A program made the translations under genes and the position numbers. From the NCBI GenBank assembly GCA_003599815.1, contig QZJZ01000071.1:35236-99235 (forward strand): a stretch of 64,000 bases of DNA. Direction: 5' to 3'. Source of the DNA: Candidatus Auribacter fodinae. Lineage in GTDB: Bacteria > Auribacterota > Auribacteria > Auribacterales > Auribacteraceae. Positions within the stretch are counted from its first letter, which is position 1. Each line of letters starts with the position of its first letter. The notes beneath the pieces are model-generated. The model was not told the DNA's origin. It made no database searches and saw only the letters and a list, made by a program, of their open reading frames with translations. This document shows, one piece after another, positions 1-8,890 of the stretch.

Positions 1-125
1 GAAGTATGCCTGTTTCCTGTTCTTTTAACGTTATTTATAGCAATTTATAACATCTTTTTTCAATGAAAATGCAATTATGATAGAAAAATCAAAATTTTCC
101 AAGCAAAAACAAATTGAGCCTGCGA

Positions 126-2543
126 TTAGCGATTTTGCTGTAAAAATCCGTACGCTTTTTTACAGCTTGATTGAAGTTCTTCATCATCAGGGCTATACGC
201 TAACGCTCTCCGAAAATGTTCGTACGCCGCCGGGTAGAGCTTCATTTGCATATAGAGCGCGGCGAGGTTATGGTGCGCTTTTGCTGAATCCGGGCTCATA
301 CCTGTAATGGTATAGGCGTAGAACACAGCCTCATGTATTTTCCCTTCGTTTAATTTTTTTGCCAGCCTGCGGTTCAGTTCATCAACCAGCTCATCACTTT
401 GTTCCTGAGAAAGGGAATTTTTGTTTTCGGGTATTTTCAGGCTGTTCAGCTCGGTTATAAATGCGGTGATGTTTTCAATATTTGTTTGTGCCGCTTTGTT
501 GTTCGGGTGGCTATCCAGAGTTTTTTTGTACGCATCCAGTGCGCCGAGGTAATCTCCTTCAAGAAGGCAAAGAGTAGCGAGATTACTGTAGGTTTCGCCT
601 GAATCAGGGGTAAGGTTTATTATTTTGTGCGCATATTCTTTTGCTTTAAGGATATCACCCGTTTTAAACAGGCGGTCCATGTTGTTTTTATATATTACCA
701 GCATGTATTCGCTGTCGGTATAACTGCCTTTTTTAAGATGGTACCTGACAAGCTGATCCAGTTGCTGAGACAACATGGAAATATACTGGCGTGCTTTGTC
801 GTTTTTTTTATCTATGGCAACCACTTTCCGGAATTCCGCAATGGCTTCACGCAGGTATCCTTCACGCTGGTAGACGAGCCCGAGGTTATAATGAGTGACA
901 TCATTGTCGTACGCGATTTCGCCTGCTTTGCGGTAAAAGGGGAGCGCATTGTCAAATGACTGCCTGTGGCGGGTAGCGGCTATCATGAAATAATAGTCGG
1001 CGGCGAGGCATCGGCACAGGTAATCAAAATAGACCGGTTCGGTCTCAAGGTTTGATAACGACAGCGCATCCCAGTCTGTGTATTCAGGGATAATCATATC
1101 CGGTGTGGCGATCTGATACACCAGTCCGTGCGGCACGAACATAAGTTCTTTCAAACCGAACTCCTGATAATGGGTGAAAAATGTCAGGTTCTTTTTAGGG
1201 TGAAATTCCAGCGGCAGAAGTTCGTTCATGCCCAGTTCAAAGAGCGACAGGTCTCTGCGCATTTTCTTAACATGGTAAAAGTACGATATCGGAAACAGTA
1301 TGTTATCGCCCTGAGCGACCAGCGTGGCGTTCTGGGGCAATGAGTTGAGTATTTTCGTATTGATCTCATGCGCTATGACCGTGCGGGAACGGTCGTTCTG
1401 ATGGAAATTGACAATTACCAGCGCAAGAGGAAACAGTATCCCCGCATATCTGATAAAAGAGGCTTTTCTCAACCACCCTGCCATGCATTCCAACCCGAAC
1501 GCAAGCAGGACAGTGACGCTTATGAACGCGGGTATTATGTAACGCGGCCAATAGTATATGTCAGGACGGCTGGCGTGCAGTATCATAAAATAAATATTCA
1601 GCGCATAGAGCAGGACAACAGCCAACCCGATACGTTTCGATTGTCTGAATACTGCGTACACGCCGATCACAATGAACAGTGTCCCTATATACAAAAATTC
1701 TTTCGGGATGAGGCTCAGGTAATGGACAGCCACATCAACGGTATCTTCGATATTATGCACATATTTTCTGTCCCAGTACTCGGAACGCAGGATGAACGAC
1801 ATGAGGTTCATATGTTTACCGGGGTTGCCCCAGTTTATAGCCGGGCTGGTCAATGCCCTGAGCGGGAGGAACAGATATAACGATAAGCCGGGCAGGGCGG
1901 CTAGAGCGTACCGCATAATTTTCTTCGGCTGGTAAATTGTTTTGAACGCACTGAACGAAAAGGTCAGAACCAGAAACAAGGGCAGAGTGATAATCGCTAT
2001 GGTATGGTTCGCGAGCCCGAATCCGAGGAACACAAAATAGCGGGCGAGTGATTTTTCTTTACCGGCGGTATACCAGTGAATCAGACATGCCAGAGTGCAG
2101 AGCATAAGGAATGAGTTGAGCGTATATACCCTCGCGACAACAGCCTGCGACCAGAACGGGTTGATGAACGCAAGCGTCAGCGCCATGCATGCACAGGTCA
2201 GGCGATGCAGGCGGAGGAGCTTCAGCACACTGTACAGAGCTACGGCGGAACATGATCCCCACCATGCGGAAAAAAGGTTCATTTCAAAGGCTGAAGGGCC
2301 GCCGGGTATGATAATGGAAAACAGTTTACCGAGAATAACATACAGCGGGTACCCGGGTGGATGCGCTATACCCAGAGACAATGCCGCGGCAGTCAGTTCA
2401 CCGCTGTCGCCTACATAAATAACCGGGCAGAGTGTTTTGAGATAAACCGCGAAAGTAATCGTGAAAACGAAGAGTTCCGCACCAAATCTGCTGAAAAAAG
2501 CAGGTATTTTTCTGAACAATCCGGAAACCCGATGCCTGTCCAT
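126..2543 (-). CDS. DUF2723-type membrane glycosyltransferase-like protein with C-terminal TPRs
   Basis: 805 residues. The N-terminal half is a polytopic membrane protein of the DUF2723 (TMEM260-like) family. It carries the family signature near residues 45-70: an acidic GDSGE stretch followed by GIAHPPGYPLY, in the first large extracytoplasmic loop, as in GT-C enzymes that use lipid-linked sugars. The C-terminal third is soluble and contains at least three TPR units (about 560-600, 650-690 and 755-795), typified by YNLGLVYQREGYLREAI. It is the last gene of the secretion operon, 7 bp after the PilO-like gene. A glycan-transfer role on exported proteins is inferred; the acceptor is unknown. 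There is only a weak ribosome site before the ATG. The 125 bp beyond its stop hold nothing I recognise. Confidence 0.8.
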   Translation of the reverse strand: MDRHRVSGLFRKIPAFFSRFGAELFVFTITFAVYLKTLCPVIYVGDSGELTAAALSLGIAHPPGYPLYVILGKLFSIIIPGGPSAFEMNLFSAWWGSCSAVALYSVLKLLRLHRLTCACMALTLAFINPFWSQAVVARVYTLNSFLMLCTLACLIHWYTAGKEKSLARYFVFLGFGLANHTIAIITLPLFLVLTFSFSAFKTIYQPKKIMRYALAALPGLSLYLFLPLRALTSPAINWGNPGKHMNLMSFILRSEYWDRKYVHNIEDTVDVAVHYLSLIPKEFLYIGTLFIVIGVYAVFRQSKRIGLAVVLLYALNIYFMILHASRPDIYYWPRYIIPAFISVTVLLAFGLECMAGWLRKASFIRYAGILFPLALVIVNFHQNDRSRTVIAHEINTKILNSLPQNATLVAQGDNILFPISYFYHVKKMRRDLSLFELGMNELLPLEFHPKKNLTFFTHYQEFGLKELMFVPHGLVYQIATPDMIIPEYTDWDALSLSNLETEPVYFDYLCRCLAADYYFMIAATRHRQSFDNALPFYRKAGEIAYDNDVTHYNLGLVYQREGYLREAIAEFRKVVAIDKKNDKARQYISMLSQQLDQLVRYHLKKGSYTDSEYMLVIYKNNMDRLFKTGDILKAKEYAHKIINLTPDSGETYSNLATLCLLEGDYLGALDAYKKTLDSHPNNKAAQTNIENITAFITELNSLKIPENKNSLSQEQSDELVDELNRRLAKKLNEGKIHEAVFYAYTITGMSPDSAKAHHNLAALYMQMKLYPAAYEHFRRALAYSPDDEELQSSCKKAYGFLQQNR

Positions 2544-2550
2544 AATCGCG

Positions 2551-3078
2551 TTATTGCAGAATCACTTTGGTTATTATCATCTCAGTTTTAAGTACATCCG
2601 GCTGGCTGGTGCTGGCGGAAATCTGAAGGCGGGTAATTTTAAGTGCTGTCTCAGAGTTCTGCATATCGTAAATAAATTTTATCAGCGCCATGATATCCGC
2701 TTCAGCTTCCAGTTCTATTACATAATATTTATAGAATTCCTCATCCTTGATTTGTTGTGGTTTCATATCATTGATATGAAGTCGGTTGCTTCGTGCGGTG
2801 TTTTCGATATTCTTCAGGATCTGTGCGGTTTTTTCCTGATCGGACCCTTCGATTTTAAGGCGTCCTTCGTAGGCTTTATACTCCACCTCAATGCTTTTTG
2901 CCCTGCTCAGGATAAGTTCACTGCGCTGTAACTGTTTAGTTAGGTTGCTGATACGGTTGTCAAGCCCTGTCCAGTAATTCCACATCGGCTCAAGCGCATA
3001 AAAGTAAAGGCCGATGGCGGCAAGAAAAGAGATGGTTAGCGTAAGAAGTGTTTTTTCACGTTTGTTAAGCTGGCGCAT
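2551..3078 (-). CDS. PilO/GspM-like secretion assembly protein
   Basis: 175 residues with the usual PilO/GspM layout: a short cytoplasmic head rich in Lys/Arg (MRQLNKREK), one membrane helix (about 10-30), a coiled coil (about 35-65), and a ferredoxin-like periplasmic domain. In T2S and type IV pilus machines this protein pairs with GspL/PilN to build the inner-membrane platform. Sequence identity in the family is low, so the call leans on topology, length and position directly after the PilM-PilN gene. GGAG lies 5-6 bases before the ATG. Confidence 0.75.
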   Translation of the reverse strand: MRQLNKREKTLLTLTISFLAAIGLYFYALEPMWNYWTGLDNRISNLTKQLQRSELILSRAKSIEVEYKAYEGRLKIEGSDQEKTAQILKNIENTARSNRLHINDMKPQQIKDEEFYKYYVIELEAEADIMALIKFIYDMQNSETALKITRLQISASTSQPDVLKTEMIITKVILQ

Positions 3079-3087
3079 AATACTCCG

Positions 3088-4656
3088 TTATAACGAGTCT
3101 TCGGTTTTGATTAGTGAACATTGAATCTCAAAATCAACGATTTCTTTCGATCCGAGCTGTCGCCGTTTCACTCCGCGCGACGAGACTTTCTCAAAGTACG
3201 GTGAATTTTCCAGTTCCGGTATAAGTTCAAAAACGTCCGACATGGTGTGCGCGGTTCCTTTCAGCACAATATATTTTGATTCGTCATACAAAAAGGCGGT
3301 CAGGTATATTTTTTCCGGCACGACGCGGAACAATTCCCGTAAAAAGTCAAGACTGCTTCTGTCGCCGCCGACTTGTTCGTCGATCACATTTACTTTACTG
3401 CGTTTTAGTTCCAGATCTTTTACTTTCGGGGCGATCTGATTGATTTGTGTTTCCAGATACCCGATCATTTTGGTTTTACGCGCCATTTCAGCGTAAAAAG
3501 CGTATGTTCCGCTGAGCAGAAGTGCGGCAAGCAGTACGCCCGCAACCGCGAATTGAGCAGACCGGAGCCGCTGTTTTCGTTTGTCTTTGATATCCTGCGG
3601 AATCATATCGATTTGTTTTTCACGTGCAGGAATAATCAGCCCGATAGGAGCCATAAGCGATATTTCTTTACCGTTTATGGTAAGTTTTTCTTTCAGGTTC
3701 GCCAAAGCCGGTATTTTGGTGATGATATTGAAAGTCTCCACAGGAACCTGAAACCTGCTTCGCACGTTGCGGTCTATGTTGTGGAAATTGCTGACGCCGC
3801 CGCTGAGCACGATTTTCTCGATATAATAATTTTCGTGTTCCCGTGAAAACACGGCGAATGATCTGCGCAGTTCTTCTATCAGTTCAGACTGCCAGTTGAT
3901 GTTTGCTGATTCCGCCTGAAATTTTTTCTCTTTCAGGACAAGATGGAGAATCCCCAGCGTGATGCCCCTGCTGAATACAAGCTGTTTGCCGCAGATTATC
4001 TGAATGGTCGTGTTGGTGTAGTCAATATCGACCAGCGCCACAGCACTCTTTTTTCCGGTTGCTGTCTGAGGTTCGGATGCGGGAGCCTGTTCTTCCTCTT
4101 TTTTACTATCAAGATGAAAATACGCGCGTAATATTGCCTGGGAATTGACATCAACCCGTTCCGGGTAAACGCCCGCGTCTTCCAGTGTATCGATAGTCTG
4201 ATAAATGACATTTTTATGGGCGATTACCATCATGGCGGTGGAGTAGCCTGCTTCATTCAGGTCTACGATCTCAAAGTCGACAGCCATATCCTCAGGGCTG
4301 TACGGTATTTGTTTAATCGCCTGAAAAGAAACCATTTCGCTCAATTCTGCCGGGTCGGTGGAAGGGAGTTCCATGAACCGGATGGTGCTCAAGCTTCTGG
4401 GAAAGCAGGTGGTGACGGTTTTCGCTTTAAATTTGTTGTTATGTAAAAATGCACGGAGAATACCGGGTATTTCCGCGTTGGAAAAGTAGTCCAACGCGGC
4501 TACTGCTATATTGCTGATAACGACAGCCCCGTCTTTCTTAAGGCACATTTCAACGGCTTTGGCACAGCCGGAATCGACCTCTATACTTGTCCGTGGTTTT
4601 AACGCGTACGAGGGATACCGTTTTTTCTTGTCTTTCTTGTTTTTTTTGTCTGCCAT
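3088..4656 (-). CDS. PilM-PilN fusion (GspL-like platform protein)
   Basis: 522 residues from the chosen ATG; an upstream in-frame ATG at 4677 has no ribosome site, whereas GAGACG precedes 4656. After a Lys-rich head there is an actin-like PilM domain (about 15-345), with conserved stretches such as VDSGCAKAVEMCL near the start and IVLSGGVSN near residue 287. A single membrane helix (about 370-390) and a PilN-like coiled coil and periplasmic domain follow. GspL has the same order (actin-like, helix, periplasmic domain), so this is the T2S counterpart of separate PilM and PilN. It would recruit the ATPase GspE (10155-12287) to the membrane platform and bind the PilO-like partner just downstream. 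Confidence 0.8.
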   Translation of the reverse strand: MADKKNKKDKKKRYPSYALKPRTSIEVDSGCAKAVEMCLKKDGAVVISNIAVAALDYFSNAEIPGILRAFLHNNKFKAKTVTTCFPRSLSTIRFMELPSTDPAELSEMVSFQAIKQIPYSPEDMAVDFEIVDLNEAGYSTAMMVIAHKNVIYQTIDTLEDAGVYPERVDVNSQAILRAYFHLDSKKEEEQAPASEPQTATGKKSAVALVDIDYTNTTIQIICGKQLVFSRGITLGILHLVLKEKKFQAESANINWQSELIEELRRSFAVFSREHENYYIEKIVLSGGVSNFHNIDRNVRSRFQVPVETFNIITKIPALANLKEKLTINGKEISLMAPIGLIIPAREKQIDMIPQDIKDKRKQRLRSAQFAVAGVLLAALLLSGTYAFYAEMARKTKMIGYLETQINQIAPKVKDLELKRSKVNVIDEQVGGDRSSLDFLRELFRVVPEKIYLTAFLYDESKYIVLKGTAHTMSDVFELIPELENSPYFEKVSSRGVKRRQLGSKEIVDFEIQCSLIKTEDSL

Positions 4657-4735
4657 ATTTCGTCTCATCAACCACATGCGGTTGTTTTAAATAGTCTGTG
4701 TGCAGGAAGCGTAAGCAGTCTATCACACAACAGTA

Positions 4736-5863
4736 TCATTCTTCAAAGTATTTTATAATCCTCATGGGATCATATTCTTCATCTTTTTTTTCATCGATCA
4801 CGCTGAGCGTTTTGTTGCGTTCAGTCGTTGTTTTGTTTTCACGAGCGTAATCCTTTGATCTGGAAACAATAGCGGTTACTTTTCGCTGAAGTTTCTTATC
4901 GTCAAAAGTGACTTCAGCCTCTATGCGAAAAAAATCGCTGGTAACGCCAACCAGTTTTTTTGTCCTCAGCCAGTTGAGCATGGTCATTTTGCTTGCTTCG
5001 TGTGTGCCGATGGCTGTTTCGATGTTCTGGTCTTTAAAAATCTGGTCATCTTCCGTGCCGGGCAAGCCGTCGTCGCCGTTACGGTACTCGATGATGAGCC
5101 GTATCAGGTCGTCGCGCTCGGATTTGCTCATCTCTTTCTGGTCGCTTTGCATGGCGAAGAGCGCTGACAGCACTTCACGTGAAGCGGTATTAAAATTAAC
5201 GGCTCCTTTGCCCCAGAACGTGATTATATTTTTAAGCCGTGCCCTGCTTTTATTTTTGTCTGAGCTGTTGGAGAAAAAGTTTTTCAGGAAATGCAGTTCC
5301 TCCAGCAACTGGATGTTACCGTGGCGAGCTTCATACCCGTAGGTTGATTCATACCATGCGTCAAGTTCCTTGTTGCCGGAATTTTTCTGCCGCCAGTGGT
5401 CAATGACTTCGATCAGGTCGTCATCTATGCCGAATTCCTCTTCCCAGTATTCCGAGCTGAGAATTGAGGTCGGCAATACATTGATATTAATTCTCGACTC
5501 TTCATCTTCCGCGCCGTACAGGGTAATCAGCTCGTTATCGTTGGATTCCGCGGTATGGGCTACGGTCAGTTTTACCCCTTCGTCGATTTCCGATTCAAAG
5601 AAAGCGTCTGTATTGTTGCCCCATGATTCATTGTACGCGTCGACTTTGCGGTCGGAATCGTTGGCTATATGAAAAAAGACGGTATAAAGGCCCTGCTGTA
5701 ACGCGTAACTCGCTTTCATTTTGTTGATATACAGGCCTGTCAGGCGCAGTTCAATAGTGCCTCTGTATCCGAGCCCAACGGCAAAAAGAGATAACAGCGC
5801 CAGCACCCATAGTGCGAGTATAATTATGGAGCCGCTGTTGATTTCTTTGGAACACAATTTCAT
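4736..5863 (-). CDS. gspK: GspK-like minor pseudopilin
   Basis: 375 residues. The N-terminus has a short basic leader, then a Gly-Ser followed by the hydrophobic helix SIIILALWVLALLSLFAVG, without the Glu+5 of other pseudopilins, as is usual for GspK. The large body includes the T2SK-type region: WRQKNSGNKELDAWYESTYG in the first half and VNFNTASREVLSAL in the second, typical of the GspK helix-hairpin-helix/SAM-like fold. GspK caps the pseudopilus tip with GspI and GspJ. Its ATG overlaps the gspJ stop by one base (TGATG), indicating translational coupling. Confidence 0.85.
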   Translation of the reverse strand: MKLCSKEINSGSIIILALWVLALLSLFAVGLGYRGTIELRLTGLYINKMKASYALQQGLYTVFFHIANDSDRKVDAYNESWGNNTDAFFESEIDEGVKLTVAHTAESNDNELITLYGAEDEESRININVLPTSILSSEYWEEEFGIDDDLIEVIDHWRQKNSGNKELDAWYESTYGYEARHGNIQLLEELHFLKNFFSNSSDKNKSRARLKNIITFWGKGAVNFNTASREVLSALFAMQSDQKEMSKSERDDLIRLIIEYRNGDDGLPGTEDDQIFKDQNIETAIGTHEASKMTMLNWLRTKKLVGVTSDFFRIEAEVTFDDKKLQRKVTAIVSRSKDYARENKTTTERNKTLSVIDEKKDEEYDPMRIIKYFEE

Positions 5864-6561
5864 CAGAACAGCCCTTCTTCCTCTTCAGGCAATGGTTCCA
5901 GTGTGCCGTGGGGGATGAAAACAGTGCGCTTGTACGTGATGGTTTTCTTGCCCTCAGGATCTGTTTCGTCAATCATTTCTATTGAAATTTTAAGGAACTG
6001 CGGGATACGGTCTTTTACTTTCCACTCGTCTTCCCAGATAAGTACCTGTTCTTCCGTTTCGTCCTGTTCTTCGTCAGTTTCGATGTAGGCGTATTCGAAA
6101 TCGAGCGATACAATACCCGGCGAGAATTCACGGGGTTTGACTTTATCGCCCTCACTGCTTTGAAGGAAGGTTTCCTGTTTGCGCGTCAGGGTTTTATGTT
6201 TATCGCGATACGATTGCCGGTCAAGTTTGTATTCGATTTTAAACAGGTTAGTGTCAAAAGTGGCTTTCGCTTCTTTCGACGCGTTGGTGACGATCATTGC
6301 CACGGGAAAATAAATCTCGTTCGCCTGCCCGACGAACTGGATATACGAAAAATACACGCAGTTTCGTATTTCGGATATCATCGTATCAAGAATTATCCGT
6401 GCTTTCTGGTGCATGTTGGAACCCTGATCCGTACGTTTCCATGACTGCACCCCGACGGATAAGGCGGCATGGATGGCGACCGAGATGGTAGCGAACAGGG
6501 AAATGGCTATCAGGAGTTCAAGCAAAGTGAAATGCGATTTTTTCAGGCGGTCAGAACTCAC
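5863..6561 (-). CDS. gspJ: GspJ-like minor pseudopilin
   Basis: 232 residues from a GTG start preceded by GGAGG at about 9 bases. The prepilin signature is FTLLELLIAISLF, with Glu+5, followed by a long body with the GspJ-like pattern of a conserved hydrophobic helix and a region around RIILDTMISEIRNC. The residue before the expected cleavage site is His (KSHF) instead of the near-universal Gly, so processing by prepilin peptidase may be altered or the alignment may shift. Position between gspI and gspK, overlapping gspI by 11 bases, supports the J assignment. Confidence 0.8.
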   Translation of the reverse strand: MSSDRLKKSHFTLLELLIAISLFATISVAIHAALSVGVQSWKRTDQGSNMHQKARIILDTMISEIRNCVYFSYIQFVGQANEIYFPVAMIVTNASKEAKATFDTNLFKIEYKLDRQSYRDKHKTLTRKQETFLQSSEGDKVKPREFSPGIVSLDFEYAYIETDEEQDETEEQVLIWEDEWKVKDRIPQFLKISIEMIDETDPEGKKTITYKRTVFIPHGTLEPLPEEEEGLF

Positions 6562-7057
6562 TCTTGAGATCCTCCGTTTCTTCCTGAGGCAGTTCCCTGA
6601 TGGTTGCTGTTGAATAGAGGAGTTCCTTGTCAGTGGACCGGTATTGCCACATGACTTTTACTGAAATTTTTTTCAGCAGGTAAACAGCTTGCTGTGCAGT
6701 GTCTTCCGTCTCGGTTCCGGGAGGAACAGGTTCTTCAGCCATTTCTTCTTCCGTCATTTCGAATTCAGGATACACTTCCTCAACTGTCTGTTCCCACGAG
6801 TATGCTTCATAGGGATACTCAAAGGAGCCGTTGGTCAGCCCTGCGGTGATTTCCTGCTGAGAGAGTGTCTGAGCGATAATCTGTTCAATAAGCATTGACG
6901 CTTCAAGGTACTGCTGTGATATAGTTCCTGCCGCAAGGCTGGTGGCGTAAGTGCGCATTATGGCAACGGTTCCTGCGGAAACAATCATGATTGCCAGTAC
7001 CGCTTCCATGAGAAGAAATCCGTATTGGGACACGAGTTTTTTAGGGGATGCCGCCAT
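6551..7057 (-). CDS. gspI: GspI-like minor pseudopilin
   Basis: 168 residues. The start is taken at the ATG 7057 because AGAGG lies about 8 bases upstream; the GTG at 7063 overlaps that site. The prepilin signature is YGFLLMEAVLAIMIV, with Gly-1 and Glu+5 present. The helix is followed by an acidic, Glu/Pro-rich loop (about 85-115) and a C-terminal beta region (KVMWQYRSTDKELLYS) matching GspI's short fold. It would nucleate the pseudopilus tip with GspJ and GspK. Confidence 0.8.
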   Translation of the reverse strand: MAASPKKLVSQYGFLLMEAVLAIMIVSAGTVAIMRTYATSLAAGTISQQYLEASMLIEQIIAQTLSQQEITAGLTNGSFEYPYEAYSWEQTVEEVYPEFEMTEEEMAEEPVPPGTETEDTAQQAVYLLKKISVKVMWQYRSTDKELLYSTATIRELPQEETEDLKSEF

Positions 7058-7059
7058 TG

Positions 7060-7629
7060 TCACATCCTCTTTTTCTCTTTATAGAGTTTGACCAGCCCGA
7101 CCGATTGTTTGGTGGTGATGGTGTACGTCTCATCGTTGGCGCCGGTAATATATATCACGCATTCGTCCGACTGCCCGTCAGGGTAGAAGGTGACATAATC
7201 TTCTTTGTCCGGTTCGTCTATGTCGAGTTCTATGTCCTGAGGAAAAAACATTTTTCTTCCGATAGAGCCTTGCAGTTCCTCGAATTCAGGTTCCTTGTCC
7301 CTGTTTCGTGAAGAGCGCCGTGACGATTTGGTTTCCTCTTCTTTTTCCGGTTCCTTAAGAGTCTCAAGGCAGTAAGCGGCGGGATCGTCTTTAAAGAAAC
7401 GGACACGGTACGGCTTGCGTTCGATGATGGCCCTGTCGCGAGCGTAGTACATCAATTTCACGATGTTATAAACCGTGTTGCGGAATTTTATAGTTTCATA
7501 GGTAGAACGAAACCGGGGTACTGCGGCAACCACAATAATGCTCAGAATCAGAACGACAACAGACAGTTCTATCAGGGTAAAGCCGGCAGTGGAGCGATTA
7601 GTTTTCTTCACTCCAGTTGGTAATATCAT
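7060..7629 (-). CDS. gspH: GspH-like pseudopilin
   Basis: 189 residues from ATG 7629, which sits directly behind GGAGGAGG; the open frame extends upstream but inside gspG. The prepilin motif GFTLIELSVVVLILSII has Gly-1 and Glu+5. The C-terminal domain has the GspH-type pattern of strands with YRVRFFKDDPAAYCL and a Ser/Arg-rich loop. The start overlaps the end of gspG by 32 bases, so the two are coupled. Confidence 0.8.
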   Translation of the reverse strand: MILPTGVKKTNRSTAGFTLIELSVVVLILSIIVVAAVPRFRSTYETIKFRNTVYNIVKLMYYARDRAIIERKPYRVRFFKDDPAAYCLETLKEPEKEEETKSSRRSSRNRDKEPEFEELQGSIGRKMFFPQDIELDIDEPDKEDYVTFYPDGQSDECVIYITGANDETYTITTKQSVGLVKLYKEKKRM

Positions 7630-8014
7630 CGCCTCCTCCTTCCTGCCCGTCCGGACCGAAGGAATACAGGTCGTAATCGTCCTGATTGTGTGTGCCGGGG
7701 CATTTGTACTGGTACGGGTTACCCCATGGGTCATTAAAACTTTTGGTTTTTATATAAGGGCCTTTCCATCCTTTTGCTGAACTGCTTTTCAAGGCGGTGA
7801 GCCCTTCTTCGCCGGGATATTTTCCCGTGTCGATTTCATAAAGCTGAAGTGCGGTGGCATATGCGCCGGCTATTTCGCCTTTAGCGGTCTGGACTTTGGC
7901 TTCCTGAGCACGTCCCGTGAACTTGACAACAGCCATGGTCGCCAGTACGCCAAGGATGATGACCACCAGCATAAGTTCAACCAGTGTAAAACCTCGTTGT
8001 GACATTTTCTTCAT
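7598..8014 (-). CDS. gspG: GspG major pseudopilin
   Basis: 138 residues from ATG 8014, preceded by GGGAG at 9-10 bases. The motif GFTLVELMLVVIILGVLAT and the body (KGEIAGAYATALQLYEIDTG, then YPGEEGLTAL, GPYIK, DPWGNPYQYKCPG, YDLYSFGPDGQEGGGDDI) match GspG throughout, including the calcium-binding acidic C-terminal loop. It forms the shaft of the T2S pseudopilus after cleavage by a prepilin peptidase that is not encoded in this window. Confidence 0.95.
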   Translation of the reverse strand: MKKMSQRGFTLVELMLVVIILGVLATMAVVKFTGRAQEAKVQTAKGEIAGAYATALQLYEIDTGKYPGEEGLTALKSSSAKGWKGPYIKTKSFNDPWGNPYQYKCPGTHNQDDYDLYSFGPDGQEGGGDDITNWSEEN

Positions 8015-8103
8015 TCTCACAATCTCCCTTTTTGTGATATGTGTATGAGAAACAAACCGCAGTAGATTCTTATAGTATAGCAATACATATTCTTAGACAA
8101 CAG

Positions 8104-8889
8104 TTATTCTCCTGAGTTACACCATTTTTGCTCCAGCAAGGCAATGGTGCGTATTGAGGACGGATACGCGAAGCGCAGGGCTTCCTCGACAGTTTTTCCT
8201 GCCCGGAGCTGGCGTATGAATTCGGCGAACTGCTGTTTGCCGTACGAGTCAACCATGAACCGGATAAGATAATATGACTGAAGGTAAAACAGGGATATTT
8301 TCCGGTCATCCTCAACCTGTATAAGCGATTTGATCCGCTGGATTTCTGCGAGCGGGATATATGCCCCGTCTTTCAGTATGCCGCGCATGGCGTTGTCCTG
8401 TTCCGTCCTGTCGATATTTTCCTGAAACTGGGCGAGCCCTTCATCGATCCAGAGCGGCACATTAGGGTTGTCTTTAATGTATTCCCGCAGGATAATGTGC
8501 GTGAGCTCATGAGGCAGAAGCGAGTTTAGAAAATTTTCAGCCCACGGGAACGCGTACAGGCGTTTACTGCGGTAATCAACGTGGCCTCCCGACCAGTCCG
8601 GCTGGCGGGTAACGGCGCAGTATTCGTCATGAGACTCGAACAGTATTATGGTGCATCGGTTGTCCCATGTCCAGAAACCGGAGAACCTGTCCAGTTCCAG
8701 ATCCGTTGTGATTGAGTCGTAGTATTTCTCCGCCGCTGTTTCCACTTCTTTTGCGAACGATGTGCCGCACCGGTACTGTATAATAAAATGGTCGCTTTTA
8801 ATTTCTTCAAAAGAAAGCTCTTGCGGAAAACAGGATGTCTGTGCGGCGAAGCAAAAGAATGTGAGTATATACAAGAAAGAACGTCTCAT
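8104..8889 (-). CDS. Peptidase-MA-like gluzincin metalloprotease, exported
   Basis: 261 residues. The start is ATG 8889, one base after the gspF stop (TAATATG). A signal peptide with a Cys-containing end (LYILTFFCFAAQTSCF) suggests export, possibly as a lipoprotein. The zinc motif is HELTH (in LLPHELTHIILREY), with the downstream Glu of gluzincins in WIDEGLAQF, as in the peptidase_MA_2 family. The gene sits inside the T2S operon between gspF and gspG, so it may act on the apparatus or be a co-expressed substrate. That link is inference from position only. Confidence 0.8.
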   Translation of the reverse strand: MRRSFLYILTFFCFAAQTSCFPQELSFEEIKSDHFIIQYRCGTSFAKEVETAAEKYYDSITTDLELDRFSGFWTWDNRCTIILFESHDEYCAVTRQPDWSGGHVDYRSKRLYAFPWAENFLNSLLPHELTHIILREYIKDNPNVPLWIDEGLAQFQENIDRTEQDNAMRGILKDGAYIPLAEIQRIKSLIQVEDDRKISLFYLQSYYLIRFMVDSYGKQQFAEFIRQLRAGKTVEEALRFAYPSSIRTIALLEQKWCNSGE

Positions 8890-8890
8890 A

